Positions 1 to 8,185 of a stretch of 39,263 nucleotides of DNA are shown piece after piece. The notes beneath the pieces are model-generated. The model saw only the letters and a program-made list of their open reading frames with translations, searched no databases and was not told where the DNA came from. This DNA is from Alicyclobacillus sendaiensis NBRC 100866 (GTDB taxonomy: Bacteria; Bacillota; Bacilli; Alicyclobacillales; Alicyclobacillaceae), in assembly GCF_001552675.1 (NCBI RefSeq), contig NZ_BCRQ01000024.1, positions 1 to 39,263 of the forward strand, given 5' to 3'. The stretch's first letter is position 1, and each line of letters starts with the position of its first letter. Made by a program: the position numbers and the translations under genes.

Positions 1-26
1 GTTATAAAGCGAGCCGCGGCCGTGGT

Positions 27-257
27 TCAACCGCGGTAACCCGCCATGCGAGCCGTCAGGACGAGATCGAAGAGCCACCAAACGCCCACCGAAAACAGCA
101 GGATGTGGCCGATCACGGTCGACGCCACGAGACCGCCGACCACGGTGCACGCGGCCATGAGCAGCCCAGTGCCGACGTGGCCGAGATAGACGCGATGTAC
201 GCCGAGGTATCCTAAGAAAAACCAAAGAACGTATGCCAGCGCGATGCTTCTGTGCAT
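27..257 (-). CDS. TM2 domain-containing small membrane protein
   Basis: The product is 76 residues with two hydrophobic segments (about 4-20 and 31-66). Between them is the signature GYLGVHRVYLG at residues 16-26, the hallmark of TM2-domain proteins. The family is widespread in bacteria, but its molecular role is not settled, so no function is assigned. The ATG at 257 is chosen because a GGAGGGG ribosome-binding site lies 5 to 6 bases upstream; the longer reading frame to 311 has no such site and adds residues outside the TM2 fold. The gene follows the carboxypeptidase gene on the same strand with a 50-base gap. The family call is secure, the role unknown. Confidence 0.8.
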   Translation of the reverse strand: MHRSIALAYVLWFFLGYLGVHRVYLGHVGTGLLMAACTVVGGLVASTVIGHILLFSVGVWWLFDLVLTARMAGYRG

Positions 258-307
258 GCCGTCCCCTCCATCACCCGACGTACTAAAGGGTATGAGGGGG
301 CGGCTTG

Positions 308-1180
308 TCAACTTGCCGGAGACTCGGGAGGGGACAGCCGATTGGCCCAGGTCAACAGGCGGATGGTCTCGCGGTACATGAGGCTCTTGCGCGGCGCGCC
401 GAAGATCACGCTCACCAGGACGTGGCCGTCGGAAGGCCGCCTCACGGCGGTCGCAAGGCAGTACATCGCGCGGGACGTAAAGCCGGTCTTTCCCCCGATG
501 AATTCGCCAATGGATGGAGGCGGGCTGTACAACAGGCGGTTGCCGTTTCGGATGGTCTTGCCGGCGATGGTCGCCTGCGGCGTCTGCATCGCCCGCACGA
601 TGCGTGGATAGGTGATGGCCTTGGCGGTGATGAGGGCGATATCTTTCGCGGACGTCGTGTGGGCGTCGGCGTGAAGCCCGTTCGGCGTCACGAACCGCGT
701 GTGCGTGCAGCCGATGAGGCGCGCCTCGACGTTCATCATCCGCGCGAACCCTTCCTGCGATCCGCCGATGGTCTCCGCGATCCCATACGCGACATCGTTC
801 GCGCTCTTCATCACGAGCGCGAGCAGGGCCTGTTCCGCCGTCAGCTCGGTGCCTGGCCTTAGGCCCAGGCGGACGCGTGGCTGACGGCTCGCGGTCTCGC
901 TGATGTAGACCGGGTCATCCGGCTTGAGATGCTGCACGAGGAGGATGGCCGTCATCAGTTTCGTCGTACTGGCTGGGTACATCGGCTCGTCCCCGCGCTT
1001 GTCGTAGAGGACCTTTCGGTCGGTGACATCGTACACAACCGCAGCCTTCGCGTTCACCGCCGGCGGGCGCGCGGTGTCTGCCTGAGCCACGGGAACAAAA
1101 GCGGCAGACGTCGCCCACAGGCAGGCCATCAAAGCCGCGAGCGCCAGCCGCCACGCGCGATGACGTCGAGCAGCAAACAA
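308..1180 (-). CDS. D-alanyl-D-alanine carboxypeptidase (penicillin-binding protein 5/DacF type)
   Basis: This is a secreted serine D,D-carboxypeptidase (peptidase family S11), which trims the terminal D-Ala from peptidoglycan pentapeptides. All three active-site motifs are present in a 290-residue product: STTK at 71-74 (nucleophile Ser71), SAN at 126-128 and KTG at 231-233. Residues 1-34 form a signal peptide with an Arg-rich start, a hydrophobic core and AQA before the mature part. The TTG start at 1180 is preferred because GAGAGGTGG sits 5 bases upstream and it gives a clean signal peptide; longer frames have no start with a comparable site. The usual C-terminal beta domain and membrane-anchoring helix of PBP5/DacA are missing, so the enzyme ends soon after the catalytic fold, as in short DacF/DacB-like forms. 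It lies 80 bases downstream of the metalloregulator. Confidence 0.88.
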   Translation of the reverse strand: MFAARRHRAWRLALAALMACLWATSAAFVPVAQADTARPPAVNAKAAVVYDVTDRKVLYDKRGDEPMYPASTTKLMTAILLVQHLKPDDPVYISETASRQPRVRLGLRPGTELTAEQALLALVMKSANDVAYGIAETIGGSQEGFARMMNVEARLIGCTHTRFVTPNGLHADAHTTSAKDIALITAKAITYPRIVRAMQTPQATIAGKTIRNGNRLLYSPPPSIGEFIGGKTGFTSRAMYCLATAVRRPSDGHVLVSVIFGAPRKSLMYRETIRLLTWANRLSPPESPAS

Positions 1181-1260
1181 AACGACCACCTCTCTCGCGT
1201 GTCGTCGCGGTTTAAGGTGGACGTTTTCCCCTCGTTCTATGCTCTTGCTGCTGCCGCGCG

Positions 1261-1935
1261 TCAGGCGGTCTGGCGCATCGGCTTCGGGCGCACCTGCACG
1301 CGATGCGCAACGGCCGGATCGAGCGACAGCGTTTGCCCTCTCACGGTGACCGTCACGCCGGCAGCATACGGCTCCGGCTCGTTGACCTGCACCGTCTCCC
1401 CCGGCACCAGCCCCGTTCGGTGGAAAAACCGCAACAGCTCGAGGTCCTCCTCGGCGACCTCGACAATGCGTATCACCTCGAGAGGCGTGTTGGCGGGCGC
1501 TTCGTCCAGTCCCACGCCCTTCGGCACGGTGTGCCCGTTCCCCGGGATGACGTTGCCGTGCGGACACGTGGCCGGATGGTTCAGCATCTCATTCAACTTC
1601 GATTCCACGAGCGGAGAGATGCTGCCTTCCAGGCGCGCCGCCTCCACGTGCGCGTCCGCCCAGTCCAGCCCCAGCACGTCCGTCAGCCACCGCTCGAGCA
1701 GCCGGTGTTTTCGAATGATGGCCTCGGCGCGCTTCCGGCCCTCTTCCGTGAGCACCAACTCGCGCGTGTCGCTCACTTCCACGTAGCCTTGTCCCACCAG
1801 GCGCTGCAAGGTCTGCGAGACGGTGGGCCGCGATACGCCCAGGTAGTCGGCGACGCGCGACGACAGCACCTGCTCGCCCTCCGAATGGAGCACGTAGATG
1901 GCCTCGAGGTAGGTGTCGAGCGCACTTCCGCTCAC
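1261..1935 (-). CDS. DtxR/MntR-family metal-dependent transcriptional regulator
   Basis: The 224-residue product has the three-part layout of DtxR/IdeR proteins. An N-terminal winged helix-turn-helix covers about 5-65. A helical dimerisation and metal-binding region covers about 66-140 and contains HRLLE and AHVEAARLEG. An SH3/FeoA-like C-terminal domain covers about 150-220. Such proteins repress metal uptake or activate efflux when loaded with Fe2+ or Mn2+. The GTG start at 1935 has GGGGGGAT upstream and overlaps the stop of the preceding hydrolase gene as GTGA, so translation is probably coupled. Compared with IdeR as I recall it, the Cys and His of the regulatory metal site are Ala and Gly here, while the ancillary-site His and Glu residues remain. 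The effector metal therefore cannot be called from sequence alone. Confidence 0.85.
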   Translation of the reverse strand: MSGSALDTYLEAIYVLHSEGEQVLSSRVADYLGVSRPTVSQTLQRLVGQGYVEVSDTRELVLTEEGRKRAEAIIRKHRLLERWLTDVLGLDWADAHVEAARLEGSISPLVESKLNEMLNHPATCPHGNVIPGNGHTVPKGVGLDEAPANTPLEVIRIVEVAEEDLELLRFFHRTGLVPGETVQVNEPEPYAAGVTVTVRGQTLSLDPAVAHRVQVRPKPMRQTA

Positions 1936-2606
1936 GGCGATCCCCCCTCGCGTCCAGAGAATCGAAACGATCCCCACGCGTCCCCGTTCATATACAGGGT
2001 GAGCTCATCTCCAGGCCGCACGGGACCGACGCCGCTCGGCGTCCCAGTGAACAGGATATCGCCGGCGGCGAGCCCGTACACGTCCAAGCAATGGAGGAGG
2101 AGATCCGAGAACGAAAACACCATCTCGGAGGGCGAACCCTGCTGAACAAGCTCCCCATTCTTCTCCAGCGCAAAGCGCGCGTTCTCCACGTCCGCGGCGA
2201 AATCGTCGAACCGGTACAGATCCGTCACGATAGCGGAATCGCGAAAGCTCTTCGCGGCTTCCCAAGGGTAGCCCTTCTGCTTCAGTTCCGATTGGCGCTC
2301 GCGATCCGTCAGATCAATCCCGAGCGCGACAGCGCCCACCGCGTCGAGCGGCCGTTCTCGGCTCGGCGTGTCCTTGAGAAACAACACGATCTCGAGCTCG
2401 TGATGGACGTCCGACCGCCCCAACGGGTACCGCACCTCGCCAGAAGCCGGGACGAGCGCGTGCGTAAACTTCCCGAAGATCATCGGCGAATCGGGCACCT
2501 GATTGCCCAGTTCGGAGGCGTGATCGCGATAATTACGCCCCACGCAGAAGATGTTGCGCACCTGCGGAATCCACGCTTCGGCCCGCGTCTCTCTCGAAAA
2601 CCCCAT
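1932..2606 (-). CDS. Fumarylacetoacetate hydrolase (FAH) family protein
   Basis: The 224-residue product carries the FAH C-terminal fold shared by 2-hydroxyhepta-2,4-dienedioate isomerases, acylpyruvases and oxaloacetate tautomerases. These enzymes act on C-C or keto-enol bonds of small dicarbonyl acids in the cytoplasm. The metal ligands are visible as Glu70 and Glu72 (HHELE) and Asp98 (GIDLTDRE). The C-terminal GDILFTGTPSGVGPV motif is also typical of the family. The ATG at 2606 is chosen over the upstream ATG at 2639, which lacks a ribosome-binding site; a GGAGG lies 12 bases before 2606, rather far, so the start is uncertain by up to 11 codons. The gene overlaps the DtxR-family gene by 4 bases. 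The exact substrate cannot be inferred. Confidence 0.85.
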   Translation of the reverse strand: MGFSRETRAEAWIPQVRNIFCVGRNYRDHASELGNQVPDSPMIFGKFTHALVPASGEVRYPLGRSDVHHELEIVLFLKDTPSRERPLDAVGAVALGIDLTDRERQSELKQKGYPWEAAKSFRDSAIVTDLYRFDDFAADVENARFALEKNGELVQQGSPSEMVFSFSDLLLHCLDVYGLAAGDILFTGTPSGVGPVRPGDELTLYMNGDAWGSFRFSGREGGSP

Positions 2607-2652
2607 AGCGCCGCCCAACCTCCGATCGTTCCAATGCATTTAGCATACCACA

Positions 2653-2688
2653 GACCGGGCGGCGGAACCGAAGTCCCGCCGCCCGGTC
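2653..2688 (-). terminator. Very stable hairpin, probable terminator of the bacilliredoxin gene
   Basis: On the minus strand a 16-bp stem (arms 2673-2688 and 2653-2668, one G-U pair) is closed by a TTCG tetraloop. It starts 30 bases after the bacilliredoxin stop codon. The stem is almost entirely G/C. Only a weakly T-rich stretch follows, so it may work as a terminator or as a 3'-end stabilising structure. Confidence 0.6.
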
Positions 2689-2718
2689 TCAGGCGCAGCC
2701 GACGCTCGCCGATTGCAT

Positions 2719-3162
2719 TCAGTTCGCTTTGGGCTCACAGTACTGGTTGAACAGCGCGACCAGTTTCTCCGCGACGCGCTCGGGCGTCGAGCCCTCGATG
2801 TCGCTGCGGTGAAGCACGCCGACGAGCTCGCCGTCTTTAAACAGGAAAAAAGACGGAGAGGAAGGCGGCTGACCGACGAAATATTCGCGGGCGCGGGCCG
2901 TGGCTTCCTTGTCCTGGCCCGCGAACACCGTCACGAGCCGATCTGGTCGGCGGTCGTTCCGCAGCGCCATGGCGACCGCGGGACGGGCAATCCCACCCGC
3001 GCAACCGCACACCGAATTGACCACGACGAACGTCGTCCCGGTCTTCTCGGCCATCACGGCGTCCACGTCTTCTGGCGTCCGCAGTTCCTGAAACCCGATG
3101 CTCGTGAGTTCGTCGCGCATCGGCTGAATCATCATCTGGTAAAAGTCGAGCTCGAGGCTCAC
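2719..3162 (-). CDS. Bacilliredoxin, BrxA/BrxB (YphP/YqiW) family
   Basis: The 147-residue product matches the DUF1094 family along its whole length, including NSVCGCAGGIARP, VTVFAGQDKEATARAR and PPSSPSF. Family members are thioredoxin-fold proteins that remove bacillithiol from S-bacillithiolated proteins. The CGC active site is at residues 52-54. The GTG start at 3162 has a strong AGGAGGTGGGG site about 4 bases upstream and gives the N-terminal length of the B. subtilis homologues; the longer frame to 3222 would run through the promoter region. The gene is monocistronic, divergent from hemE, and followed by a strong hairpin at 2653-2688. Family membership is firm; whether it is the BrxA or BrxB orthologue is not resolved. 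Confidence 0.9.
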   Translation of the reverse strand: MSLELDFYQMMIQPMRDELTSIGFQELRTPEDVDAVMAEKTGTTFVVVNSVCGCAGGIARPAVAMALRNDRRPDRLVTVFAGQDKEATARAREYFVGQPPSSPSFFLFKDGELVGVLHRSDIEGSTPERVAEKLVALFNQYCEPKAN

Positions 3163-3198
3163 TCGCCCCACCTCCTGACTGGTGCAAATCCAAACCTT

Positions 3199-3227
3199 AT
3201 TATACTCCTTTCCCACCGCCAATGACA
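3199..3227 (-). promoter_or_regulatory. Probable promoter of the bacilliredoxin gene
   Basis: A perfect TATAAT lies on the minus strand at 3204-3199, about 37 bases before the GTG start. The position 17 bases upstream holds TGTCAT, a weak -35. The sequence TGCAAATCC occurs twice in this intergenic region as a direct repeat (3183-3191 and 3232-3240), flanking the promoter. Confidence 0.4.
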
Positions 3228-3273
3228 GTTTTGCAAATCCGCCGGTCGAGGCTCAAGGAGCCCGGCCGCTATC

Positions 3274-3305
3274 GTTTGCAACCGCAAACAGGCGTTGGGT
3301 ATAAC
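3274..3305 (+). promoter_or_regulatory. Probable hemEHY promoter with overlapping palindromic operator
   Basis: TTGCAA at 3276-3281 and TATAAC at 3300-3305 are 18 bases apart, a reasonable housekeeping promoter for the haem operon about 40 bases before the hemE start. The -35 element lies inside a perfect inverted repeat, GTTTGC-AACC-GCAAAC (3274-3289), which has the size and placement of a repressor operator. The regulator is not identifiable from the site. Confidence 0.45.
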
Positions 3306-3345
3306 AAGGAAGGTACAGAGAATCCGATGCATGGATAGGACAGGC

Positions 3346-4425
3346 ATGAGGAATGGGGACGTTGTCGTGAACAATCGTTTTCTTCGCGCATGCCGGCGCG
3401 AACCGGTGGACCGCGTGCCCGTGTGGTTCATGCGCCAGGCAGGCCGCTATGATCCGGAGTATCGTCAAATCCGCGAAACGCACACGTTGCTCGAGATCTG
3501 CCGGGAACCGGAGCTGTGCGCGCGCGTGACGCGCATGCCGGTGGACAAGCTCGGCGTCGACGCCGCCATCCTGTTCTCGGACATCATGGTGCCCGTCGGC
3601 GCCATGGGCATGTCGTTTTCGCTTCAGGAGAACGTGGGCCCCGTCATGGACAGGCCGCTCCGCACCGACGAGGACGTGGCGCGCCTCCACGCATTCCATC
3701 CCGAAGAAGCGCTGCCCTACGTGCTCGAGACCATCCGACACCTCGCCAACACCCTTCCCGTTCCGCTCATCGGTTTTGCCGGCGGTCCGTTCACGCTCGC
3801 CAGTTACATGATTGAAGGCGGCCCGTCCCGCGACTACCTGCGCACCAAGACGATGATGCTCGCTCGCCCCGATCTTTGGCACGCGCTCATGGCGAAGCTG
3901 TCTGAGGCCATGTCCATCTACCTGCGCGCCCAGATCGAGGCGGGTGCGAGCGCCGTCCAGATCTTCGACTCCTGGGTGGGCAGCCTCTCCGTGCAGGCGT
4001 TTCGAGCGCACGTGAAACCCTTTGTCCAGCGCATGTTGGCGGATCTCGCCCCGCTCGGCGCCCCGCTCATCTATTTCGGCGTCCACACCGGTGAACTCCT
4101 CGCGGAATTTGCGGAGGCCGGAGCGACCGTCGTCGGCGTCGACTGGCGCACCCCGCTCGATCGCGCCCGCCAGCGCGTCGGATCGTCCGTCGCCCTGCAG
4201 GGCAACCTCGATCCGGTGTGCCTCTTTGCGCCCCCCGAAGCCCTGCGGCGCGAAGTCGAGGCCGTGCTTCGGCTCGGCGCCGAGAGCCCCGGGTACATCT
4301 TCAACCTCGGGCATGGCGTCAAACCGACCACTGAGCTCGCCCAGCTGCAACGCGTCGTGGAGTGGGTGCATGCATTCGAGCCGCACAGCCCAGCCGTGCA
4401 CCCGACAAAGGAGGAACTCGCATGA
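3346..4425 (+). CDS. hemE: Uroporphyrinogen decarboxylase
   Basis: HemE removes the four acetate carboxyls of uroporphyrinogen III to give coproporphyrinogen III in the cytoplasm. The 359-residue product has the diagnostic N-terminal PVWFMRQAGRYDPEYR and GFAGGPFTLASYMIEGG motifs, the catalytic Asp in ILFSDIMVP, and GNLDP and FNLGHG near the C terminus. Its length matches the usual 350-360 residues. The ATG at 3346 has AGGA 5 bases upstream; a GTG at 3370 with AGGAATGGGG upstream is an alternative that shortens the protein by 8 residues. It heads the hemE-hemH-hemY operon and overlaps hemH by 4 bases (ATGA), the same order as in B. subtilis. Confidence 0.95.
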   Translation: MRNGDVVVNNRFLRACRREPVDRVPVWFMRQAGRYDPEYRQIRETHTLLEICREPELCARVTRMPVDKLGVDAAILFSDIMVPVGAMGMSFSLQENVGPVMDRPLRTDEDVARLHAFHPEEALPYVLETIRHLANTLPVPLIGFAGGPFTLASYMIEGGPSRDYLRTKTMMLARPDLWHALMAKLSEAMSIYLRAQIEAGASAVQIFDSWVGSLSVQAFRAHVKPFVQRMLADLAPLGAPLIYFGVHTGELLAEFAEAGATVVGVDWRTPLDRARQRVGSSVALQGNLDPVCLFAPPEALRREVEAVLRLGAESPGYIFNLGHGVKPTTELAQLQRVVEWVHAFEPHSPAVHPTKEELA

Positions 4426-5342
4426 CGACCCTCGGCGTTCTCATGATGGCTTACGGCACGCCTCGCAGCCTGGACGAGGTCGAGGCGTACTACACGGACA
4501 TCCGGCGCGGCCACAAACCGTCTCCGGCCGAACTGGACGATCTCGTCCGCCGATATCAGGCCATCGGCGGCGTCTCGCCGCTCTGGGAGATCACGAAGCG
4601 GCAGGCGGAAGCCGTCGAGCGCGCATTGAACGCACAAGCAGAAGACGCATTTCGCGTGTACCTCGGCATGAAGCACACCGCGCCGCGCATCGCCGATGCC
4701 GTGGCGGACATGCGCAGGGACGGGATCGAACGCGCCGTCGCCCTTGTGCTCGCCCCGCACTACTCAGCGATGAGCGTCGGCACCTACCACGAGCAGGCGC
4801 GCGAGGCGGCGCGCGACGGCGGGCCAGAGCTGTGCTGCGTGAACCAATGGCACCTCGAGCCCCGCTTCCTGGACGCGCTCGCCGCGCGCGTCGAGGAGGC
4901 GCTCGGCCAATGCCATCGCCCCGATGAGGCCATGGTGATGTTCACGGCCCACTCGCTGCCCGCGCGCATCCTGGACATGGGCGATCCGTACGTCGACCAG
5001 CTGCACCAATCGGGCGAAGCGGTGGCCAAGCGCCTCGGCCTCGCCCACTATTCGTTCGGATGGCAAAGCGCCGGCCGCACGAGGGAGCCGTGGCTGGGCC
5101 CCGACCTGCTCGACAGCCTCGAGGCCCTGGCGAACGAGGGGTATCGAGAGGTGGTGGTGTGCGCGCAGGGCTTTGTAGCCGATCATCTCGAGGTGCTCTA
5201 CGACATCGACATCGAGGCGAAGCAGCGCGCCGAAGAACTCGGCATCCACCTCGTGCGCACCCGCCAGATGAACGACGATCCCGACTTTGTCCGCGCGGTC
5301 GCCGACGTGATCGAGCGCGCGAAGCGTGACGCAGGGTGGTGA
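4422..5342 (+). CDS. hemH: Ferrochelatase (coproporphyrin III ferrochelatase, HemH/CpfC)
   Basis: HemH inserts Fe2+ into the porphyrin ring. In Gram-positive bacteria with this operon the substrate is coproporphyrin III, giving coprohaem. The 306-residue product shows the catalytic pair as His177 (FTAHSLP) and Glu257 (DHLEVLYD), equivalent to His183 and Glu264 of the B. subtilis enzyme. It also has the N-terminal MAYGTPRSLDEVEAYY and the GGVSPL loop. Its length equals that of the soluble Bacillus enzyme, with no [2Fe-2S] tail. The ATG overlaps the hemE stop and has a perfect AAAGGAGG site. It overlaps or abuts hemY downstream, indicating tight coupling of the three enzymes. Confidence 0.95.
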   Translation: MTTLGVLMMAYGTPRSLDEVEAYYTDIRRGHKPSPAELDDLVRRYQAIGGVSPLWEITKRQAEAVERALNAQAEDAFRVYLGMKHTAPRIADAVADMRRDGIERAVALVLAPHYSAMSVGTYHEQAREAARDGGPELCCVNQWHLEPRFLDALAARVEEALGQCHRPDEAMVMFTAHSLPARILDMGDPYVDQLHQSGEAVAKRLGLAHYSFGWQSAGRTREPWLGPDLLDSLEALANEGYREVVVCAQGFVADHLEVLYDIDIEAKQRAEELGIHLVRTRQMNDDPDFVRAVADVIERAKRDAGW

Positions 5343-5347
5343 TGGGA

Positions 5348-6760
5348 ATGAAACGCGTGGCCGTGGTGGGCGGCGGTATCACAGGGCTTGCGGCTTGCCT
5401 TCGCCTGTTGTCCTCTGATGCGAACGTGCGCGTGGTGCTGTACGAGGCGAGCGAAAGGCTGGGCGGGCGGGTACAGACGATTCGGGAGCCGAATCTTGGT
5501 ATCACCGTGGAGGCGGGCCCAGACTCCATGCTCGCACGAAAACCCGCGGCGATGCGGCTCATCGAGGCGCTTGGCATGGCGGACGACGTCGTCTCCACGC
5601 GGCCAGAGGCGAGCGAGACGTACATCGTCCGAGACGGCAGCCTGTGCCCCATGCCGAAGGGATACTTGGGCATTCCGTTCGATCCGTCCTGCGCGCGCCC
5701 GCCGCTTCTGAGCGAAGCCGGGTTGGCACGCGCGCTCGCCGAAGAGCGGCTGCCGCTCGAGCTTCCCGCGGACGACGTGGCCTTGGGGGCCTTTCTCCGC
5801 TCGCGGCTTGGCGACGAGTGGGTGAGCTACGTCGGTGAGCCGCTCATGGCGGGCATCTATGCGGGGGACATCGACCGCCTGTCGCTTCTCGCCACGTGGC
5901 CCTCGCTCCTCGACCTCGTGCGCCAGCACGGCAGCCTCGTGGCGGCAAGCCGAGCAATCGCGACCTCGCCCTCGAGGCGCCAAGCTGGTTCAGGCCGGAG
6001 CGCCTTTATCACGGTGCGCGGCGGCCTGGCTTCCATCGTCGAGCGCATGGCGGATCGCCTGGCGCAGAGCGGGCGAGTCGAGATCCGCCTCGGCGCGCGG
6101 GTCCAGGCGGTGACGAGGCGCGGCCCGGCGTACCGGTTCCACGTCGAGACCCGATCGGGTGAGCGCTTCGACGACGACGCGGACGGCGCCGTGATCGCCA
6201 TCGCGCCGCAGGACGCCCGCGAGATGTTGCGGCCGCTCTTCGACCTGCCTGACGTGGACACGCACCACCAGTCGACGGCCACTGTGGTGCTGGTCTACGC
6301 GCGCACCGCGTTTGGGCCGGATCTCGCCCGGGCGTCGGGCTTCCTCGTGCCGCGGCCCGAGGGCATGGCCATCACCGCGACGACGTGGATGTCGAGCAAG
6401 TGGCCGCACGTGTCTCCCGAGTCCCTCGCTGTAATCCGCGCCTACGTCGGCAGGCGAGGCCAGGACGAGGCGCTCGCGCTGCCCGACGACGAACTAGTGC
6501 GCCGCGCGGCGAACGAGGTCGGACGCCTCACGGGCGCGCGCGAACACCCGATATGGACGCGGGTGACGCGCTTTTCGGAGGCGATGCCGAACTACGGCGT
6601 GGGTCACCTCGGCCGCGTGGCTCGAGCGGAAGCGGCGCTTCGCGCGTCGTGCCCTTCGATGGCCGTGGCGGGAGCCGGTTACCGCGGCGTCGGTCTCCCC
6701 GACTGCGTGGAGCAGGGCGAGCGGGCGGCCGATCACGTCCTCGCCGCCATCGACGCATGA
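5348..6760 (+). CDS. hemY: Coproporphyrinogen III/protoporphyrinogen oxidase (HemY/CgoX)
   Basis: This FAD enzyme oxidises coproporphyrinogen III to coproporphyrin III in the Gram-positive route, supplying the substrate of HemH. The 470-residue product starts with a dinucleotide-binding VVGGGITGLAACLRL at residues 6-20, has VEAGPDSML in the substrate region, and ends with VAGAGYRGVGLPDCVEQGE, the typical FAD-contacting C terminus. The ATG at 5348 fits the AGGGTGGTG site best, with 6 bases between; an ATG at 5342 overlapping the hemH stop, and two GTG codons just before, are alternatives. Only 11 bases separate its stop from that of the convergent lipoprotein gene, so no separate terminator fits there. 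Confidence 0.93.
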   Translation: MKRVAVVGGGITGLAACLRLLSSDANVRVVLYEASERLGGRVQTIREPNLGITVEAGPDSMLARKPAAMRLIEALGMADDVVSTRPEASETYIVRDGSLCPMPKGYLGIPFDPSCARPPLLSEAGLARALAEERLPLELPADDVALGAFLRSRLGDEWVSYVGEPLMAGIYAGDIDRLSLLATWPSLLDLVRQHGSLVAASRAIATSPSRRQAGSGRSAFITVRGGLASIVERMADRLAQSGRVEIRLGARVQAVTRRGPAYRFHVETRSGERFDDDADGAVIAIAPQDAREMLRPLFDLPDVDTHHQSTATVVLVYARTAFGPDLARASGFLVPRPEGMAITATTWMSSKWPHVSPESLAVIRAYVGRRGQDEALALPDDELVRRAANEVGRLTGAREHPIWTRVTRFSEAMPNYGVGHLGRVARAEAALRASCPSMAVAGAGYRGVGLPDCVEQGERAADHVLAAIDA

Positions 6761-6771
6761 CGTCTTCGCGA

Positions 6772-8046
6772 TCACGGCACCGGCGCGAAGCGATCGCGCA
6801 GTCCCTGCGTCGCGAGCAGCACCGTCTGAGTCAGGCTGGCGTTGGCCGCAAGGACAAAGCCCTGCGTGTAGGAGACGTAGTCCACGTCGAGGACATAGGG
6901 ATACGCGTCGAGCCATTGCTCCAGCGTGGTGGAATGCACCGTGAGCCACGTGGTGCCCGAGTCGCTCGTGCGCATGAGCCGCCCATCCTTGATGGCATAG
7001 CCGTAATCGGGCGTGACAAACGTACACGGCGCGCCCTCCGCGTTGGCCCGCGCCCCGAGGAGCACGTCGCACACTTGTCCCGCGTACGAGTCGCCGCCAT
7101 CGCGCGTGCGAAAGACGACGACGTGACGGCGCACACCCGAAGCGCTCTCCGTGCGCCAGATGGAGGCGAAGGTGACCTCCTGCTCCAGCGCGCGCGGTGG
7201 AAACAGTCGCTCGACTTTCGCCCCCGGGATAGATGCTGGCGCGGACAAGGCGCGCCGTTCGAAGTGGATCCCGCCGTCGCGCGTCCGATATGTCAAGAGC
7301 TTCCCGTCAGGATCCGCAACGTAGACGTACCCGTCCCGCAGGTTCGCGAAAGACACCTCCACCTTCGCGCCTGGCTTGAATCCGGAGCCAGGCGCCGCGG
7401 CGTCCACCTTTACCGGCGCGATCCTCGCCCCGGCGTCGGAGATCCGATAAAGCATGGGCTCGCCACCCCGTTCAGATGGGCCAGCGAGCACGACCCACGC
7501 GTCCTTCCGGGTCGGCTGGCTCACGCTCGTCACCCGGAGGCCGGTGCGTGGCAGTTCGCTCGAGGAAACTTGCCAGCGGCGACCTCCGTCGGATGTGGTG
7601 AGACGAATGAACCGGTCGCCTTGGACCCCATAGACCGCAACCGTGTCGAGATCGACAATCGCGACCTGCGGATTCTCGGTACCTTCGTAGGTCGACTGGT
7701 CCGAGAGCCGGAATGCGACGGGCAACGAGACGGATCGCCAGGTCACACCCCGGTCCGTTGTCCGCTCGATCCGAAATTGGCCTCGGACGTAACCGTATCG
7801 GTATCCCGTTTCGCCGTCGACGAGCCGCACATGGTACCACAGGTTCTTCCGCTGAAGAAGCGCGAGGGAAACGGCGCGAGGAGCCGTCGAGTGGGACGGC
7901 TTGTCCAACATCGCGGCACGTTGATCCGGAGGTTTCAACGCGGATTGGGACTTGGAAAGTTGAGCGCCTGCGCCGTCCCCACAGCCGGCAAGGGCGAGCA
8001 CGCCGCAAAGCGCCATCCATGCCAAGGTACGTCTCGTTGGCTTCAT
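6772..8046 (-). CDS. Lipoprotein with Asp-box (BNR)-like repeats, probable beta-propeller
   Basis: The 424-residue product begins with a lipoprotein signal peptide ending LALAGC, so the mature N terminus would be lipidated Cys22 on the outer face of the membrane. Downstream, motifs of the form S/T-x-D-x-G-x-x-W/F recur: TTDRGVTW, TTSDGGRRW, RTRDGGIHF, RTRDGGDSY and RTSDSGTTW. These are Asp-box repeats, as in sialidase-like and Ycf48-like beta-propellers. No catalytic residues of a sialidase are evident, so a scaffold or binding role is more likely than hydrolysis. The ATG at 8046 has GGGGGGAT upstream. The gene is convergent with hemY and divergent from the TSUP gene. Codon use resembles its neighbours. 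The function is unassigned. Confidence 0.75.
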   Translation of the reverse strand: MKPTRRTLAWMALCGVLALAGCGDGAGAQLSKSQSALKPPDQRAAMLDKPSHSTAPRAVSLALLQRKNLWYHVRLVDGETGYRYGYVRGQFRIERTTDRGVTWRSVSLPVAFRLSDQSTYEGTENPQVAIVDLDTVAVYGVQGDRFIRLTTSDGGRRWQVSSSELPRTGLRVTSVSQPTRKDAWVVLAGPSERGGEPMLYRISDAGARIAPVKVDAAAPGSGFKPGAKVEVSFANLRDGYVYVADPDGKLLTYRTRDGGIHFERRALSAPASIPGAKVERLFPPRALEQEVTFASIWRTESASGVRRHVVVFRTRDGGDSYAGQVCDVLLGARANAEGAPCTFVTPDYGYAIKDGRLMRTSDSGTTWLTVHSTTLEQWLDAYPYVLDVDYVSYTQGFVLAANASLTQTVLLATQGLRDRFAPVP

Positions 8047-8116
8047 GGTATCCCCCCAACCTGAGCATCTAGACGTAGGTTCTCATCATGGCAAGAATCC
8101 ATACCGAAGCCAGACA

Positions 8117-8145
8117 TTGTGGGTTTGCGCACGCCGCAGTACAAT
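8117..8145 (+). promoter_or_regulatory. Probable promoter of the TSUP transporter gene
   Basis: TTGTGG (8117-8122) and TACAAT (8140-8145) are separated by exactly 17 bases, about 40 bases before the predicted GTG start. This is one of the better sigma-A-like matches in the window. The downstream GGDEF-EAL pseudogene begins 26 bases after the transporter stop and may share this transcript. Confidence 0.5.
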
Positions 8146-8185
8146 GATGGACGTTTACAGAAGGGCGTTGGCGAGGAGGGTCCCG

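Noticed and set aside
20-36. CCGTGG-TTCAA-CCGCGG hairpin at the TM2 gene end
   Set aside because: On the minus strand, the relevant RNA, it has a C-A mismatch, and no T-run follows.
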